A stretch of 64,000 nt of DNA from contig JBCCUL010000022.1 of the NCBI GenBank assembly GCA_039197065.1, positions 19,135-83,134 on the forward strand. The letters run 5' to 3'. Both the position numbers and the translations under genes were made by a program. The notes beneath the pieces were generated by a model. The model had not been told where the DNA came from, did no database searches, and saw only the letters and a list, made by a program, of their open reading frames with translations. Source of the stretch: JANQPX01 sp039197065 (GTDB lineage: Bacteria; Pseudomonadota; Alphaproteobacteria; Geminicoccales; Geminicoccaceae). Shown piece by piece: positions 16,212-25,053 of this stretch; the first letter of the stretch is position 1; the number at the start of each line of letters is the position of its first letter.

Positions 16212-18398
16212 TCAAAACCCGATGAGGGACGTTTCGCCCCCGACTTCGCCGAGGTTCTGGAACGTCAGCCTGAGAGAGATCGTGGTGCCGTCGCCAGCGT
16301 CACGGTCCTTGGTAAACTGCTGTTCGACGCCACCGATCAAAACCAAGCAAGGATGTCGATAGATGAGGCCGAAAGTGTTGGCAACCGTGCTGTCGGCTCT
16401 GAGATCCCTTCTTGTCTGCGCACGCACGGTGACGCCGCCGCCGAGACCGAGCTGCAGGCCTGCGGTGATTTCCTCGCGTTTCCTGAACTCCTCGTCGGAG
16501 ACCGACGGGTCGTCTTCCAGGGATAGATAGTTGACGTCGAGGCGAAGTCGAGAGGGGCCGAGACTTGCGCGCACTTCATTGCGCACCGGCGCAAAGGTGT
16601 CGCGATCGAGACGGAAGCGGTAGCGGCCGCTGAACCAATTGGCCGGCCGGACTTCGACGCGCCCGACATAGTCGGTGAAGCGGCCGTCCAATCCGGTGTC
16701 GGCATCGAACTGATCGTCCTTTTGGAAACGCCAGCTTTGACCGAAGAGCGCGTTCACGGTCTCGCCGGTTTCGCCGATGCCGGCGAAGCGAAGCCCGTAA
16801 CTGACGCGCGAGCCCTCCTCCACCCGATCGAGGCCGGGGAAACGGCTTTCCTCGAAGAGATTGGTGTCGTCGAACTCCAGATCGAGGCTGTCTTCGTTCG
16901 GAATGTCGTCGTCGTTCAGGCCATTGGGCGCGAGCGCCAGGCTGGCGATCGGCTCGATCACCGGGGTGAGGCCGAAGCTGTCGCCGATCCAGGGCCAGCG
17001 CCAGTCGAGCGTCGCCCTGGGGATGAGCCGGCTCTCCGTGCGTCTGCCGCCGTCTTCCAGCGTGTCGGGATCGCCATCCAGGTCGTAATAGTCGCCTCGA
17101 AGACTGAGCGTCAGCTTGTACTCGTCGCCAAGCGGACCAAGCCAGGGCAGCCTCCAGCCACCGGTGGTCGAAAAGCGTCTGGTATCCAGGCCGTCGGTTC
17201 GGGTAAGGGCGAGAAAATTGCTGTCCAGAAAGAAGCGTGAGCCCCAGAGCATCGGGTCGCTCGACATTTCGAGATCGAGCAACGGCAGAACGACCGGGAT
17301 CAGGCCTTGATCGTCGGTCTCGCGCAGGCCCTGAAAGCCGTAGCTGTTGGCGGCGAAATAGTTTCGTCCCTGGATCTTCTCGATGAAGAGGCGGTTTTCC
17401 AGGATATCGAGATCGCTGAAGTCGTAGCGCTCCAGATAGGTGTCGTCAGAAGCGAGCGACAGGTCATAGCCCCAGCTCCAGCCGCCGCCGAGCGCAAAGT
17501 CGCCATCGCCGACCACATGACCGCGAAATTCGTCGCGGCTCGCTTCGTCGTTATTGCTGCGTTCCGCCTCGCTGCCGCGGGTGATGCTGGCGCCGAGATC
17601 GTAGCGGCCGTTCCTTAGACGGTGGCGAAACTCGCCGGCGAGAACGACGCCTTCCTCGGAGGTGAAAATCGGCGCCAGGGTGGCGTCATAGTGGGGAGTA
17701 AGGGCGAAGTAATAGGGCGTTTCGAGCGTAAAGCCGAGTTCGGTATCGGTGCCGATCGAGGGTGACAAGAAGCCGGACCGGCGTTTCACGCTCGGATCCG
17801 GATGGGCGAAATAAGGGGTGTAGAGCACCGGCACGCCGTAGAGCTCGAAAAAGGCGTGGTTGTAGGTGACGTCCTTGGCCTCCTGGTCATGGGTGACCTT
17901 GGAGGCGCTGATCTGCCAGAGCGGCGGGCTGTCGCTCTCCTCGCAAAGCGGACAGGGTGAGTAGACCGCCTGATCCATCTCGGTGCGGGTGCCGTCGATG
18001 CGCTTGGCCGATGTTGCGGCGAGACGCGAATCCGTGTCGAGCCGGGCGCGCAGCTCCTCAATGATCCCGTCCTTCATGTCGCCGCTCACCGACATCAGCT
18101 CGGCATAGATGGCCTCGCCGCCGGGCTCCAGCAGGGTGACGTTGCCGATTGCCTCGATCCGATCCTCAGCCTGATAGTAACGGACCCGATCAGCGAGCAG
18201 CCGTCGATTGCCGCGGGCAATCTCGACGTCGCCCTCGGCAGTGACGATCTGGCGTGGCTCGTCGACCTTCACATCATCGGCAAGCAAGAGGACTGGACCC
18301 TCGCTGGCCTCAACCGTCTGGGCAAGGGCGATGTCCGCCGACAGGGTGGTGATCGTCACCAGGAGCAAAATGGCGAGATGGCGTGCGGCGGCGATCAT
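16212..18398 (-). CDS. lptD: LPS-assembly protein LptD
   Basis: This outer-membrane beta-barrel inserts lipopolysaccharide into the outer leaflet. Residues 1-26 are a signal peptide. Residues about 35-170 form the LptA-like beta-jellyroll (VKVDEPRQIVTAEGDVEIARGNRRLLADRVRY), and the rest is the barrel, with GVPVLYTPYFAHPDPSVKRRSGFLSPSIG as the family hallmark. Cysteines near residues 148/151 and close to the C-terminus (HPCLVL) could form interdomain disulfides. Length of 728 aa is typical for alphaproteobacteria. It is followed by surA and preceded by lptF and lptG. Confidence 0.95.
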   Translation of the reverse strand: MIAAARHLAILLLVTITTLSADIALAQTVEASEGPVLLLADDVKVDEPRQIVTAEGDVEIARGNRRLLADRVRYYQAEDRIEAIGNVTLLEPGGEAIYAELMSVSGDMKDGIIEELRARLDTDSRLAATSAKRIDGTRTEMDQAVYSPCPLCEESDSPPLWQISASKVTHDQEAKDVTYNHAFFELYGVPVLYTPYFAHPDPSVKRRSGFLSPSIGTDTELGFTLETPYYFALTPHYDATLAPIFTSEEGVVLAGEFRHRLRNGRYDLGASITRGSEAERSNNDEASRDEFRGHVVGDGDFALGGGWSWGYDLSLASDDTYLERYDFSDLDILENRLFIEKIQGRNYFAANSYGFQGLRETDDQGLIPVVLPLLDLEMSSDPMLWGSRFFLDSNFLALTRTDGLDTRRFSTTGGWRLPWLGPLGDEYKLTLSLRGDYYDLDGDPDTLEDGGRRTESRLIPRATLDWRWPWIGDSFGLTPVIEPIASLALAPNGLNDDDIPNEDSLDLEFDDTNLFEESRFPGLDRVEEGSRVSYGLRFAGIGETGETVNALFGQSWRFQKDDQFDADTGLDGRFTDYVGRVEVRPANWFSGRYRFRLDRDTFAPVRNEVRASLGPSRLRLDVNYLSLEDDPSVSDEEFRKREEITAGLQLGLGGGVTVRAQTRRDLRADSTVANTFGLIYRHPCLVLIGGVEQQFTKDRDAGDGTTISLRLTFQNLGEVGGETSLIGF

Positions 18399-18446
18399 CG
18401 GTTCCCTTGCGGCATCGCGGTCATTTGCGCCGATCGATCCTGTCGC

Positions 18447-19616
18447 TCAGCCATCTTCCAAGTGGAGCAGCGTGGTTGCTCCCAGGAGGATCGCGATACC
18501 GGCCGGCGTCCAGGCCGCCATCGCCGGCGGTAATCGGCCGGAGAGGCCGAGCGCAAAAATCACGTCCGACAGAATGTAGAAAGCAAAGCCGGTAATCAAC
18601 CCACCCGCGACGAGAATTCCGGTCCCGCCCTTGCGCACCAGCCGAAGCGAGAAGGAGATGCCGATCATCAGCATGGCGGCCAGAAGGAAGGGCAACGCCA
18701 GAAGGCGATGCCAGTAAAGGCGATGTTCGGTCGCCGAAAAGCCGACGGCTTCCAGATTCTCAATGAAGCCCGGAAGATCCCAGAACGATGTCGTTTCCGG
18801 GGCTTCGAAATTGTCCTTGATCCGATCCGGCGTGAGGTCGGTCGGGATGTTCATGGTGCGAAGCGTCTCGCTGCTGCCGTCGGGAAATGAATGCAGCGGT
18901 CTGACCATGACCCAGTTGCCCGGCTCCAAGCGGGCCGCCGCCGCATCGGCGCGCGCGCTGAACCGCGTCTCGCCGTCGTAGAAAAAGACGGTGACGGCGG
19001 TGAGTGTCGGCGGGTTGCGCTTCATCTGACGGGCATGCAGGAGGAGTTCGCCGTCGCCATGGGGCTGACGCAGCCAGAGGCCGCCCTGGGAAACGGCCAC
19101 CATCGAAGCGCGGTGCGAGAAATACACGCGCTCCATCGTCTCATATTTGGCGACGAGCACGGCGCCGATCGGATTGAAGACCATCACCGTGAGGCCGCCG
19201 AGCGTCAGGACGACGGCAAGGGCCGGCGTCAGAAACTGCCAGACCGAAACGCCGATCGCGCGCGCCGCGATTAGTTCGTGGCTGCGGGTGAGGCGCTGAA
19301 AGCTGAACATCACGCCGAATAGGACGGCAAAGGGCAAAAGCTGCTGCAGGAAGAATGGCAGATGCAGCCAGGCCATGGTGAACACCACGCCGAATGTCGC
19401 ATCGGGCCTGCTGCCGGCGCGTCTCAGAAGCTCGATCAGATCGACCACGACGGCGATCGTGGCGAGCGCCACAACGGCGATCATGACGCCGATCAGCACC
19501 TGCTTGGCGATGTAGACCGAAAGCGTCGCGGACAGCCGGATCGTTTTCGGCGGCGGGCCGTGGGTCACCGGCGCCGGGCCGAGATCGCGGGCGCCCATGT
19601 CGGTTATATCCGTCAT
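18447..19616 (-). CDS. lptG: LPS export permease LptG
   Basis: This inner-membrane subunit of the LptBFGC extractor belongs to the YjgP/YjgQ family. Membrane segments lie near residues 35-60, 85-110 and 130-150, then a periplasmic jellyroll domain, then about three more helices near 305-385. RSHELIAARAIGVSVWQFL is the coupling-helix region contacting the ATPase LptB. It overlaps lptF by 4 bp (ATGA). The ATPase gene lptB is not in the window; in alphaproteobacteria it usually lies elsewhere. Confidence 0.92.
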   Translation of the reverse strand: MTDITDMGARDLGPAPVTHGPPPKTIRLSATLSVYIAKQVLIGVMIAVVALATIAVVVDLIELLRRAGSRPDATFGVVFTMAWLHLPFFLQQLLPFAVLFGVMFSFQRLTRSHELIAARAIGVSVWQFLTPALAVVLTLGGLTVMVFNPIGAVLVAKYETMERVYFSHRASMVAVSQGGLWLRQPHGDGELLLHARQMKRNPPTLTAVTVFFYDGETRFSARADAAAARLEPGNWVMVRPLHSFPDGSSETLRTMNIPTDLTPDRIKDNFEAPETTSFWDLPGFIENLEAVGFSATEHRLYWHRLLALPFLLAAMLMIGISFSLRLVRKGGTGILVAGGLITGFAFYILSDVIFALGLSGRLPPAMAAWTPAGIAILLGATTLLHLEDG

Positions 19617-20743
19617 GCCGGACGGAGTTCGCCTGTCGGACCCTGCAGCCGAAGCGGTTTGCTGGCAAGGAGAAGGACCGAGCAGATCACGATGGGCAGG
19701 AGCGGCACCAGATAGAGGAGCGGCACGAGGAAGGGCGTGCGCTCGGCGACGCTGGATGCCGCGGTGCTCAGCGCCTGCACCAGGATGACGATGATCACCG
19801 CCATGAGCATGCCGCGCCAGGGTCCCTGACGGTCGTGTTTTCGGGTCAGGAGAATGGTGATGCCGACCAGCGCGAACACGAACGCGTTCAACGGCCAGGT
19901 CAGGCGTTTGTGGCCTTCGGTCATCCTCTCCTGACGCTGCTCCTCGCTCAGGCCCTCCTCGGTCGGGTTGAACAATTCGTGGATGAAGAGTTCCTTCGGC
20001 TTTCGATTGCGATCTCCTGGCGGCTCCGCGGTCGCGGTGAGATCGAGCGTGTAGCTGTCGAAATGCAGAACCGAGAGTTCGCGTGAATTCTGGTCGGTGA
20101 GATCGACCTCCTGGCGATTGCCTTTTTCCAGAATGAACAGCGGGCCGTTTTCGCCCTGAACCAGCACGCCCTGCTCGGCCATCATGGTGACCGGCAGGTC
20201 TTTCACCCGTTCGTCATGAACCACGATCCCGGCGAGATCGCCCTCCTCGGTGCTCTCCCGCACATAGACCGTGACATGGGGGATCGGCGCGTTGAAGACG
20301 CCGGGCTGCAGCAGCAGATGGGAAAAGTCGCGGCTCACTTCATACTGCAGATCCTTGAAGCTGCGAAACGCGGCCGGCATGGCGTAGAGGCTGTTGACGT
20401 AGCCGATGCCGGTGACGATCAGCGCCAGGATCAAGCCGGGTATGGCGAGCTGCAGATTGCTGAGACCCACGGCCTGCATCACCACCAGCTCACTCTCGGT
20501 GGTCAGACGGTGATAGGCGAAAAGAACCCCGCAAAACAGCGCGAACGGCATGATCACCAGCAGCAGCGAAGGGAAAAGCAGCGCCGTGAGATAAAGAAAG
20601 GTTGTGAGCGGCAACCCTTTGTTGACGATAAGGTCGACAAAGCGCAGAGATTGTGACAACCAGACGGCGCCGGAGAACGCCAAAGTAGCGATCAGCGCCG
20701 GCAGGATGAGCTGCCAGATAAGATATCTGAGATAGATTTTCAT
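19613..20743 (-). CDS. lptF: LPS export permease LptF
   Basis: The product is 376 aa, first gene of the minus-strand lptF-lptG-lptD-surA-rsmA run. YLIWQLILPALIATLAFSGAVWLSQSL begins the first membrane helix, LTTESELVVMQAVGLSNLQLAIPGL carries the LptB-coupling region, and the periplasmic domain spans roughly 120-265. Three more membrane helices follow. Its start faces pepA across a 114-bp divergent region that should hold both promoters. Confidence 0.92.
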   Translation of the reverse strand: MKIYLRYLIWQLILPALIATLAFSGAVWLSQSLRFVDLIVNKGLPLTTFLYLTALLFPSLLLVIMPFALFCGVLFAYHRLTTESELVVMQAVGLSNLQLAIPGLILALIVTGIGYVNSLYAMPAAFRSFKDLQYEVSRDFSHLLLQPGVFNAPIPHVTVYVRESTEEGDLAGIVVHDERVKDLPVTMMAEQGVLVQGENGPLFILEKGNRQEVDLTDQNSRELSVLHFDSYTLDLTATAEPPGDRNRKPKELFIHELFNPTEEGLSEEQRQERMTEGHKRLTWPLNAFVFALVGITILLTRKHDRQGPWRGMLMAVIIVILVQALSTAASSVAERTPFLVPLLYLVPLLPIVICSVLLLASKPLRLQGPTGELRPA

Positions 20744-20857
20744 CGGCGGTCATCATACAGAGACGAGATCAACAAGCCATAAGGCAAATTGAGCGCCCCT
20801 GTCATGTGCCTGGAACATCGACAGAACGACGGAAATGCGGATAGGAGCCGCCGAACA

Positions 20858-22366
20858 ATGAAAACAGAATTCGCCCCACGCGACGTCCTCACGGAAAGCG
20901 GTACCCTCGTGCTTGTCGCCACCGCCGACGGTAAGCTCGGCAAGGTGGCCGACGGCATCGATCAACGCACATCGGGCGCCATCAAGCGCGCCATCGAGCT
21001 TGCCGGCGACAAGTTCAAGCGTGGCTCGGTCGATCTGGTCTGTCCAAGCGGCGTCGAATGGGATCGGATTGTGGTCTTCGCAATCGACGACCCGGCGGAC
21101 TGCCGAACGCTTGATCTCGAGACCCTTGGCGGGCGGATGGCGGTCAAGCTGAACGCGCTTGGCGTGAAATCGGCCCATGCCGTGGTCGAGGCGTCGGACG
21201 GCCTGGACGCGAGCGATCTCGATATGGCGATAGCGCTCGCCTCGGGCATGCGGCTCCGCAATTACCGTTTCGACAAATATCGGACCGCTTCGGAGGAGGA
21301 TGAAGAAATCCAGTCGCGCGGCGTCCAGGATATCACCTTCCATCTCGCCTCTGCGGACGCGGCGAGCGAACGCTGGGCGAGCCATGCCGCGATCGCAGCC
21401 GGCGTCGAACATGGACGCAACCTGGTGGCCGAGCCCGCCAACGTGCTGTACCCCGCCACCTTCGCCGAGGAATGCCGGCAGATGGGGAACGAGGTCGGCC
21501 TCGAGGTCGAGGTGCTGAATCAGGCCGAGCTTGAAAAGCTCGGCATGGGCGCCCTGCTCGGCGTCGCTCAGGGCAGCGTGCGCGAAGCTTATGTCGTCGT
21601 CATGAACTGGAAGGGCGGGGCCGAGGGCGAGCCGCCGGTGGCGCTGATCGGCAAGGGCGTGTGCTTCGATACCGGCGGCATCTCGCTCAAGCCTTCGGGC
21701 GGCATGGAAGACATGAAGTGGGACATGGGCGGCGCGGGCGCCGTGTTCGGCGCGATGAAGGCGATCGCCGGCCGCAAGGCAAGCACGAATGTCGTCGGCG
21801 TGCTCGGTCTCGTCGAGAACATGCCGGGCGGCAATGCGCAGCGGCCTGGCGACGTGGTCACCGCCATGTCGGGCACGACGATCGAGGTGATCAACACCGA
21901 CGCCGAAGGCCGCCTCGTGCTCGCGGATGTCCTGCACTACACCAAGGAACGCTTCCAGCCGAAGGTGATGGTCGACCTCGCCACGCTGACCGGTGCGGTC
22001 ATCGTGGCCCTTGGCCATGAGCAGGCCGGCGTGTTCGCGAGCGACGATTCGCTCGCCGAACAGCTGACCGCCGCCGGCGAGACGGTGGGCGATCGGGTCT
22101 GGCGTCTGCCCATGGACGGCAACTATGCCAAGCACATCAAGTCAGAGATCGCGGATATCAAGAACACCGGTCGCGCCCGCGAAGCCGGCGCCACCGCCGG
22201 CGCCGTCTTCCTACAGCATTTCGTCGGCGACATCCCCTGGGCGCATATCGACATCGCCGGCGTCGCCTGGTCCAAGCGCGACCTGCCGCTCGCCGGCAAA
22301 GGCGCCACCGGCTTCGGCGTCCGCCTCCTGGATCGCTACATCGCCGACAACCACGAGGTGGTGTGA
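20858..22366 (+). CDS. pepA: Leucyl aminopeptidase PepA (M17 family)
   Basis: This di-metal cytosolic aminopeptidase (502 aa) removes N-terminal residues and in some bacteria also binds DNA at XerCD sites. The ATG at 20858 follows an AGGAGC site; the longer frame lacks homology. The C-terminal domain has ALIGKGVCFDTGGISLKPSGGMEDMKWDMGGAGAV and the M17 signature NTDAEGRLVLAD. SEIADIKNTG and AGAVFLQHFVGDIPWAHIDIAGV are also typical. Its TGA stop lies inside repeat copy B, so the last codons (GAG GTG GTG) may come from the repeat. Confidence 0.95.
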   Translation: MKTEFAPRDVLTESGTLVLVATADGKLGKVADGIDQRTSGAIKRAIELAGDKFKRGSVDLVCPSGVEWDRIVVFAIDDPADCRTLDLETLGGRMAVKLNALGVKSAHAVVEASDGLDASDLDMAIALASGMRLRNYRFDKYRTASEEDEEIQSRGVQDITFHLASADAASERWASHAAIAAGVEHGRNLVAEPANVLYPATFAEECRQMGNEVGLEVEVLNQAELEKLGMGALLGVAQGSVREAYVVVMNWKGGAEGEPPVALIGKGVCFDTGGISLKPSGGMEDMKWDMGGAGAVFGAMKAIAGRKASTNVVGVLGLVENMPGGNAQRPGDVVTAMSGTTIEVINTDAEGRLVLADVLHYTKERFQPKVMVDLATLTGAVIVALGHEQAGVFASDDSLAEQLTAAGETVGDRVWRLPMDGNYAKHIKSEIADIKNTGRAREAGATAGAVFLQHFVGDIPWAHIDIAGVAWSKRDLPLAGKGATGFGVRLLDRYIADNHEVV

Positions 22367-22430
22367 CCACCTCATGGACTTGGGCGGCGCTGTCGCCGAA
22401 CGTGTTTTCGCCTTGGTGGGTATGCCGGCA
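22358..22430 (+). repeat. Stop-codon-linked repeat, copy B
   Basis: The GTGGTGTGACCAC core (22358-22370) supplies the TGA stop of pepA, followed by CTCATGGACTTGGGCGGCG, CGCCGAACG and GGGTATGCCGG. Nearly the same 73-bp sequence recurs at 22491-22566. Confidence 0.8.
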
Positions 22431-22490
22431 GGTGGCGTGGCTGCCTATTGAGGCGGGTGCGTTGTCGCTGAACGCGTTCCTGCTTTGAGG

Positions 22491-22566
22491 GGTGGCTTGG
22501 CCACTTCATGGACTTGGGCGGCGTTGTCGCCGAACGCGTTCTCGCCTTGGTGGGTATGCCGGCAGG
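22491..22566 (+). repeat. Stop-codon-family repeat, copy C, with decayed neighbours
   Basis: GGTGGCTTGGCCACTTCATG is followed by the same tail as copy B (GACTTGGGCGGCG, CGCCGAACGCG, GGGTATGCCGG). A degraded copy (22431-22490) precedes it and a truncated one (GTGGTGGCCTCATAGG, 22668-22683) follows. This is the only place where copies are tandem. Confidence 0.7.
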
Positions 22567-22794
22567 CGATTTGATCGATGGCGAAGCCGCCTTATCGAAA
22601 GGGCGACCTCGCCGCTGAACTCGGGCTCGCTCGGATGAGTATACCAGCGGTTGGTGTGATCGGTGACGTGGTGGCCTCATAGGGGTGGGCTCGCAACTCG
22701 GTCAAATCGCCGGGGCCTCGCCGGCTTTCGATCATGTCTGCCGCCGTCTCGCCATCTTCATGGAACGTTAACGCTCCCATGCGATACTGGCGAT

Positions 22795-22876
22795 CCGGTC
22801 CATGCGACCCTGGGAATCCGTCCGCCCGCAGGAGTGTCTCGGGCGCGGCGCGGACTCCCAGGGTCGCATGGACCGG
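22795..22876. repeat. Long hairpin intergenic element, copy 2
   Basis: Arms 22795-22820 and 22851-22876 (26 bp) pair at 25 positions around a 30-nt loop. The left arm begins CCGGTCCATGCGACCCTGGG. Compared with copy 1 (1606-1684) it carries a compensated base-pair change and keeps the single mismatch. Confidence 0.8.
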
Positions 22877-22984
22877 AAAACAATATGGTTGGGAACCGTT
22901 AAGAAAACGTTGCTTTGATGCTATGACGTTTAGGAAATTGCGGTTGATTGAGATCGGTTGCGGCGGCTTTCGATGTTCGGGCGG

Positions 22985-23030
22985 CTGTCGATGGGGCGCT
23001 GGAAACAACAGATGACGTGGTCATACCACC
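22985..23030 (-). repeat. Stop-codon-family repeat on the opposite strand, abutting holC
   Basis: Read on the minus strand: GGTGGTATGACCACGTCAT (core 23017-23029), then CCAGCGCC. It ends one base before the holC TTG start, so here the repeat adjoins a start codon rather than a stop. Confidence 0.55.
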
Positions 23031-23489
23031 TTGGCTGAGATCGGTTTTTATCACCTGACGAAAACGGCGTTGGAACCGGCGCTCGGTCAGCTGCTGACCA
23101 AGGTTCTGGAGAACGATAAGCGCGCCGTGGTGATGGCCTCCTCCGCCGAGCGGGTCGAGGCGCTGACCAAGGGGCTCTGGACCTACAAGACTGACGGTTT
23201 CCTGCCCCATGGCTCCGCCAAGGACGGCCATGCGGAAAGGCAGCCGATCTATCTCACGGAAAAGCCCGATGTGCCGAATGGCGCCTCGGTGCTCGTCCTG
23301 GTCGACAACGCATCCGTCGATGCGGTGCCGGCCGGCATCGAGCGCGTGCTGATCATGTTCGACGGCCAGGATCAGGCCTCGCTCACCCACGCGCGCGAGA
23401 GCTGGAAGGCCTATCAGCAGAAGGGCGAGAAGCTGGTCTACTGGCAGCAGAACGAACGGGGCGGCTGGATCAAGGCGCGCGAGGCGTGA
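23031..23489 (+). CDS. holC: DNA polymerase III chi subunit HolC
   Basis: The 152-aa replisome subunit links the clamp loader to single-strand-binding protein. FYHLTKTALEPALGQLLTKVLENDKRAVVMASSAERVEALTKGLWTY and SFLPHG-like GFLPHGSAKDGHAERQPIYLT are the family landmarks. The C-terminal helix ARESWKAYQQKGEKLVYWQQNERGGW is also typical. The start is TTG at 23031, where homology begins; no ATG is available in frame, and no good ribosome binding site is seen because the repeat fills the upstream bases. pepA-holC order is common in proteobacteria. Confidence 0.92.
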   Translation: MAEIGFYHLTKTALEPALGQLLTKVLENDKRAVVMASSAERVEALTKGLWTYKTDGFLPHGSAKDGHAERQPIYLTEKPDVPNGASVLVLVDNASVDAVPAGIERVLIMFDGQDQASLTHARESWKAYQQKGEKLVYWQQNERGGWIKAREA

Positions 23490-24124
23490 GCAAGGGTCGC
23501 ACGGGCATGGCATCGCTGGCCAATAGTGCAAGGGCCCGTTGACGGGCTGCTGGCAGCAACGGAGGCCGTCCGGCGATCATGCCGAAAACGTCGTTCAAAA
23601 GTCCCCCTCGGTCATGATCGCCTTTGAAGAACTGAAGACAGACATTCTGTCGAAAAGGGAGGGTTCCATCAGGACCAGAGCGTGAACGGAGCGTGCCGAA
23701 GATGAGCATGGGCATATCCAAGCGCAGTGTCAGGCACACAAGCTCAAGCTGTTGCCCAGGCGTGGTCCCTTTTTCGATCGGCGCATCGCAAGCGTGATGG
23801 GAAGACGCATATGCTAGAGCTTTTCCCGAACAGGTGGAACCACCTGTTCGACAAGGAAATGCGGCGAAACAATGAGATAGAGCGGATCCCGATCACGCCT
23901 GATCGGGATCCGCTCTAGGAACAAGACTACGCTTCAGGTCGCCTTGCAGCCGACCCAGGCGTCGTCTCTCGATCGAAGCCCCAAATCGCTCAGCGCTCTC
24001 TTCCTGCCCTGACCTTGACTACAACAGGATGCGATCGCTCGATTCATTTTGGGGCAACCCCTAAGGGGCCTGCAGAACTCTTCGTCGGCGTCGGACGCGA
24101 CAGGCCTGGGCAGAAGGCCGTTTG
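23490..24124. other. Intergenic region (635 bp) with a RIME-like element
   Basis: Open frames at 23470-23739 (minus) and 23727-23918 (plus) have no recognisable domain, and the latter runs through palindromes. The only clear structure is the element at 23814-23918. Confidence 0.6.
23814..23918. repeat. RIME-like mosaic element with two palindromes (105 bp)
   Basis: The outer ends are CTAGAGC and GCTCTAG. The first palindrome CGAACAGGTGG-AA-CCACCTGTTCG (23827-23850) has perfect 11-bp arms. The second (23878-23895 and 23900-23917) has perfect 18-bp arms around CGCC and contains GCGGATCCCGATCA. Length and two-palindrome layout match Rhizobium intergenic mosaic elements; no gene is inside. Confidence 0.75.
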
Positions 24125-24946
24125 TCAGACCAGCGCGATCAGACGGCAGGGGCCGCCGGTCCCGCCCTGGTGCTTGGGCGCGCCGACGATCAAGGTGGCG
24201 CCTGTCGCGGGCAACATGTCGAGATTGGCGATGTTCTCCAGCGCCCAGCGGTTGGCCGGCAACCATGTGTAGTGGGTGATGAAATCACCGGATAGGCCGT
24301 AGTCGATCGAGAGCGTATCGACACCGATGCCCGCCACCTCGGCCTCTTCCAGCAGCATCTTTGCCGCCTCCACATGGAAGGCCGGGAAATGCATCTTCCC
24401 CTCGTCATCGGCGTTGCGAAACTCTAGAGAGCCCATCCGCCTTTGCCAGCCCGCATTTTGAACCACACAGGCTCCGCTCGGGATCGGCCCGTGCTCGGCG
24501 ATCCAGGCGGTCAGATCGTCGGGCGTGACCTGCGCATCCGGATCGGCGTCCGCCTTCTCCCGGATATCCACGACTGCCAATGGGCAGACCAGGGTCTCGA
24601 CCGGCACTTCGTCGATTGAGGTGCCGCCGTCGGTAAAGTGCAGCGGCGCGTCGATATGGGTGCCGGTATGCTCGTTGACCCGCAGCGTCTTCAGATTGAA
24701 GCTGCTCTCAGCATAGGTGAATACATCCTCATCGAAGAACTGCTGTTCGCCGAAATAGGTCGGGAAGTCGTATGTCAGGGTGTAGGTGAGGTCGATGGCC
24801 TGGCTCGCCGCTTCCGCCAGCACGGGGCGCGATGTCATCGCGGCCGATGCCAGTATCGCCGCCCCGGCGGTCGCCGACCCGCGAAACAGATCGCGGCGGC
24901 CAAGCGCCTTTCCCTTGACATACTCCATAATGATCGGGTGGCACAT
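24125..24946 (-). CDS. Tat-exported cyclase-family protein (kynurenine formamidase-like fold)
   Basis: The 273-aa product has a twin-arginine signal: GRRDLFRGSATAGAAILASAAM, residues about 16-37. The family metal motif HTGTHIDAPLHF lies near residue 95, followed by LVCPLAVVDIRE and a C-terminal VDTLSIDYGLSGDF. These define the putative cyclase/arylformamidase (PF04199) superfamily, zinc- or manganese-dependent amide or ester hydrolases. The ATG at 24946 follows a GGGAG site; an upstream start would spoil the Tat signal. It is the last gene of the Zur-box cluster, 107 bp after the formaldehyde dehydrogenase gene. The substrate is unknown. Confidence 0.82.
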   Translation of the reverse strand: MCHPIIMEYVKGKALGRRDLFRGSATAGAAILASAAMTSRPVLAEAASQAIDLTYTLTYDFPTYFGEQQFFDEDVFTYAESSFNLKTLRVNEHTGTHIDAPLHFTDGGTSIDEVPVETLVCPLAVVDIREKADADPDAQVTPDDLTAWIAEHGPIPSGACVVQNAGWQRRMGSLEFRNADDEGKMHFPAFHVEAAKMLLEEAEVAGIGVDTLSIDYGLSGDFITHYTWLPANRWALENIANLDMLPATGATLIVGAPKHQGGTGGPCRLIALV

Positions 24947-25053
24947 CTGACGTCTCCCTGAAGGGCGGAACATGGGCCGCTCATCGCGCGGCTCTTCGAG
25001 GTTTGACGGGCAGGCATCATCGCCTGCCCGCGTGCAGCAGCAAAAGTCCTCTG

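Larger units (their letters stand above)
22367..23030. other. Repeat-rich intergenic region between pepA and holC (664 bp)
   Basis: No gene is supported here. The stretch contains the end of repeat copy B, a decayed copy at about 22431-22490, copy C, a partial copy at 22666-22690, the long hairpin element (22795-22876) and an opposite-strand copy abutting the holC start. Confidence 0.7.

Noticed and set aside
20753..22135. 460-codon minus-strand open frame opposite pepA
   Set aside because: Low-complexity translation and no ribosome binding site; pepA is certain on the other strand.
22358..22690. GntR/FadR operators as the sole explanation of the GTGGTGTGACCAC repeats
   Set aside because: The core fits TGGT-N3-ACCA, but the conserved 40-bp tail and the 3'-end position at stop codons are not expected of operators.
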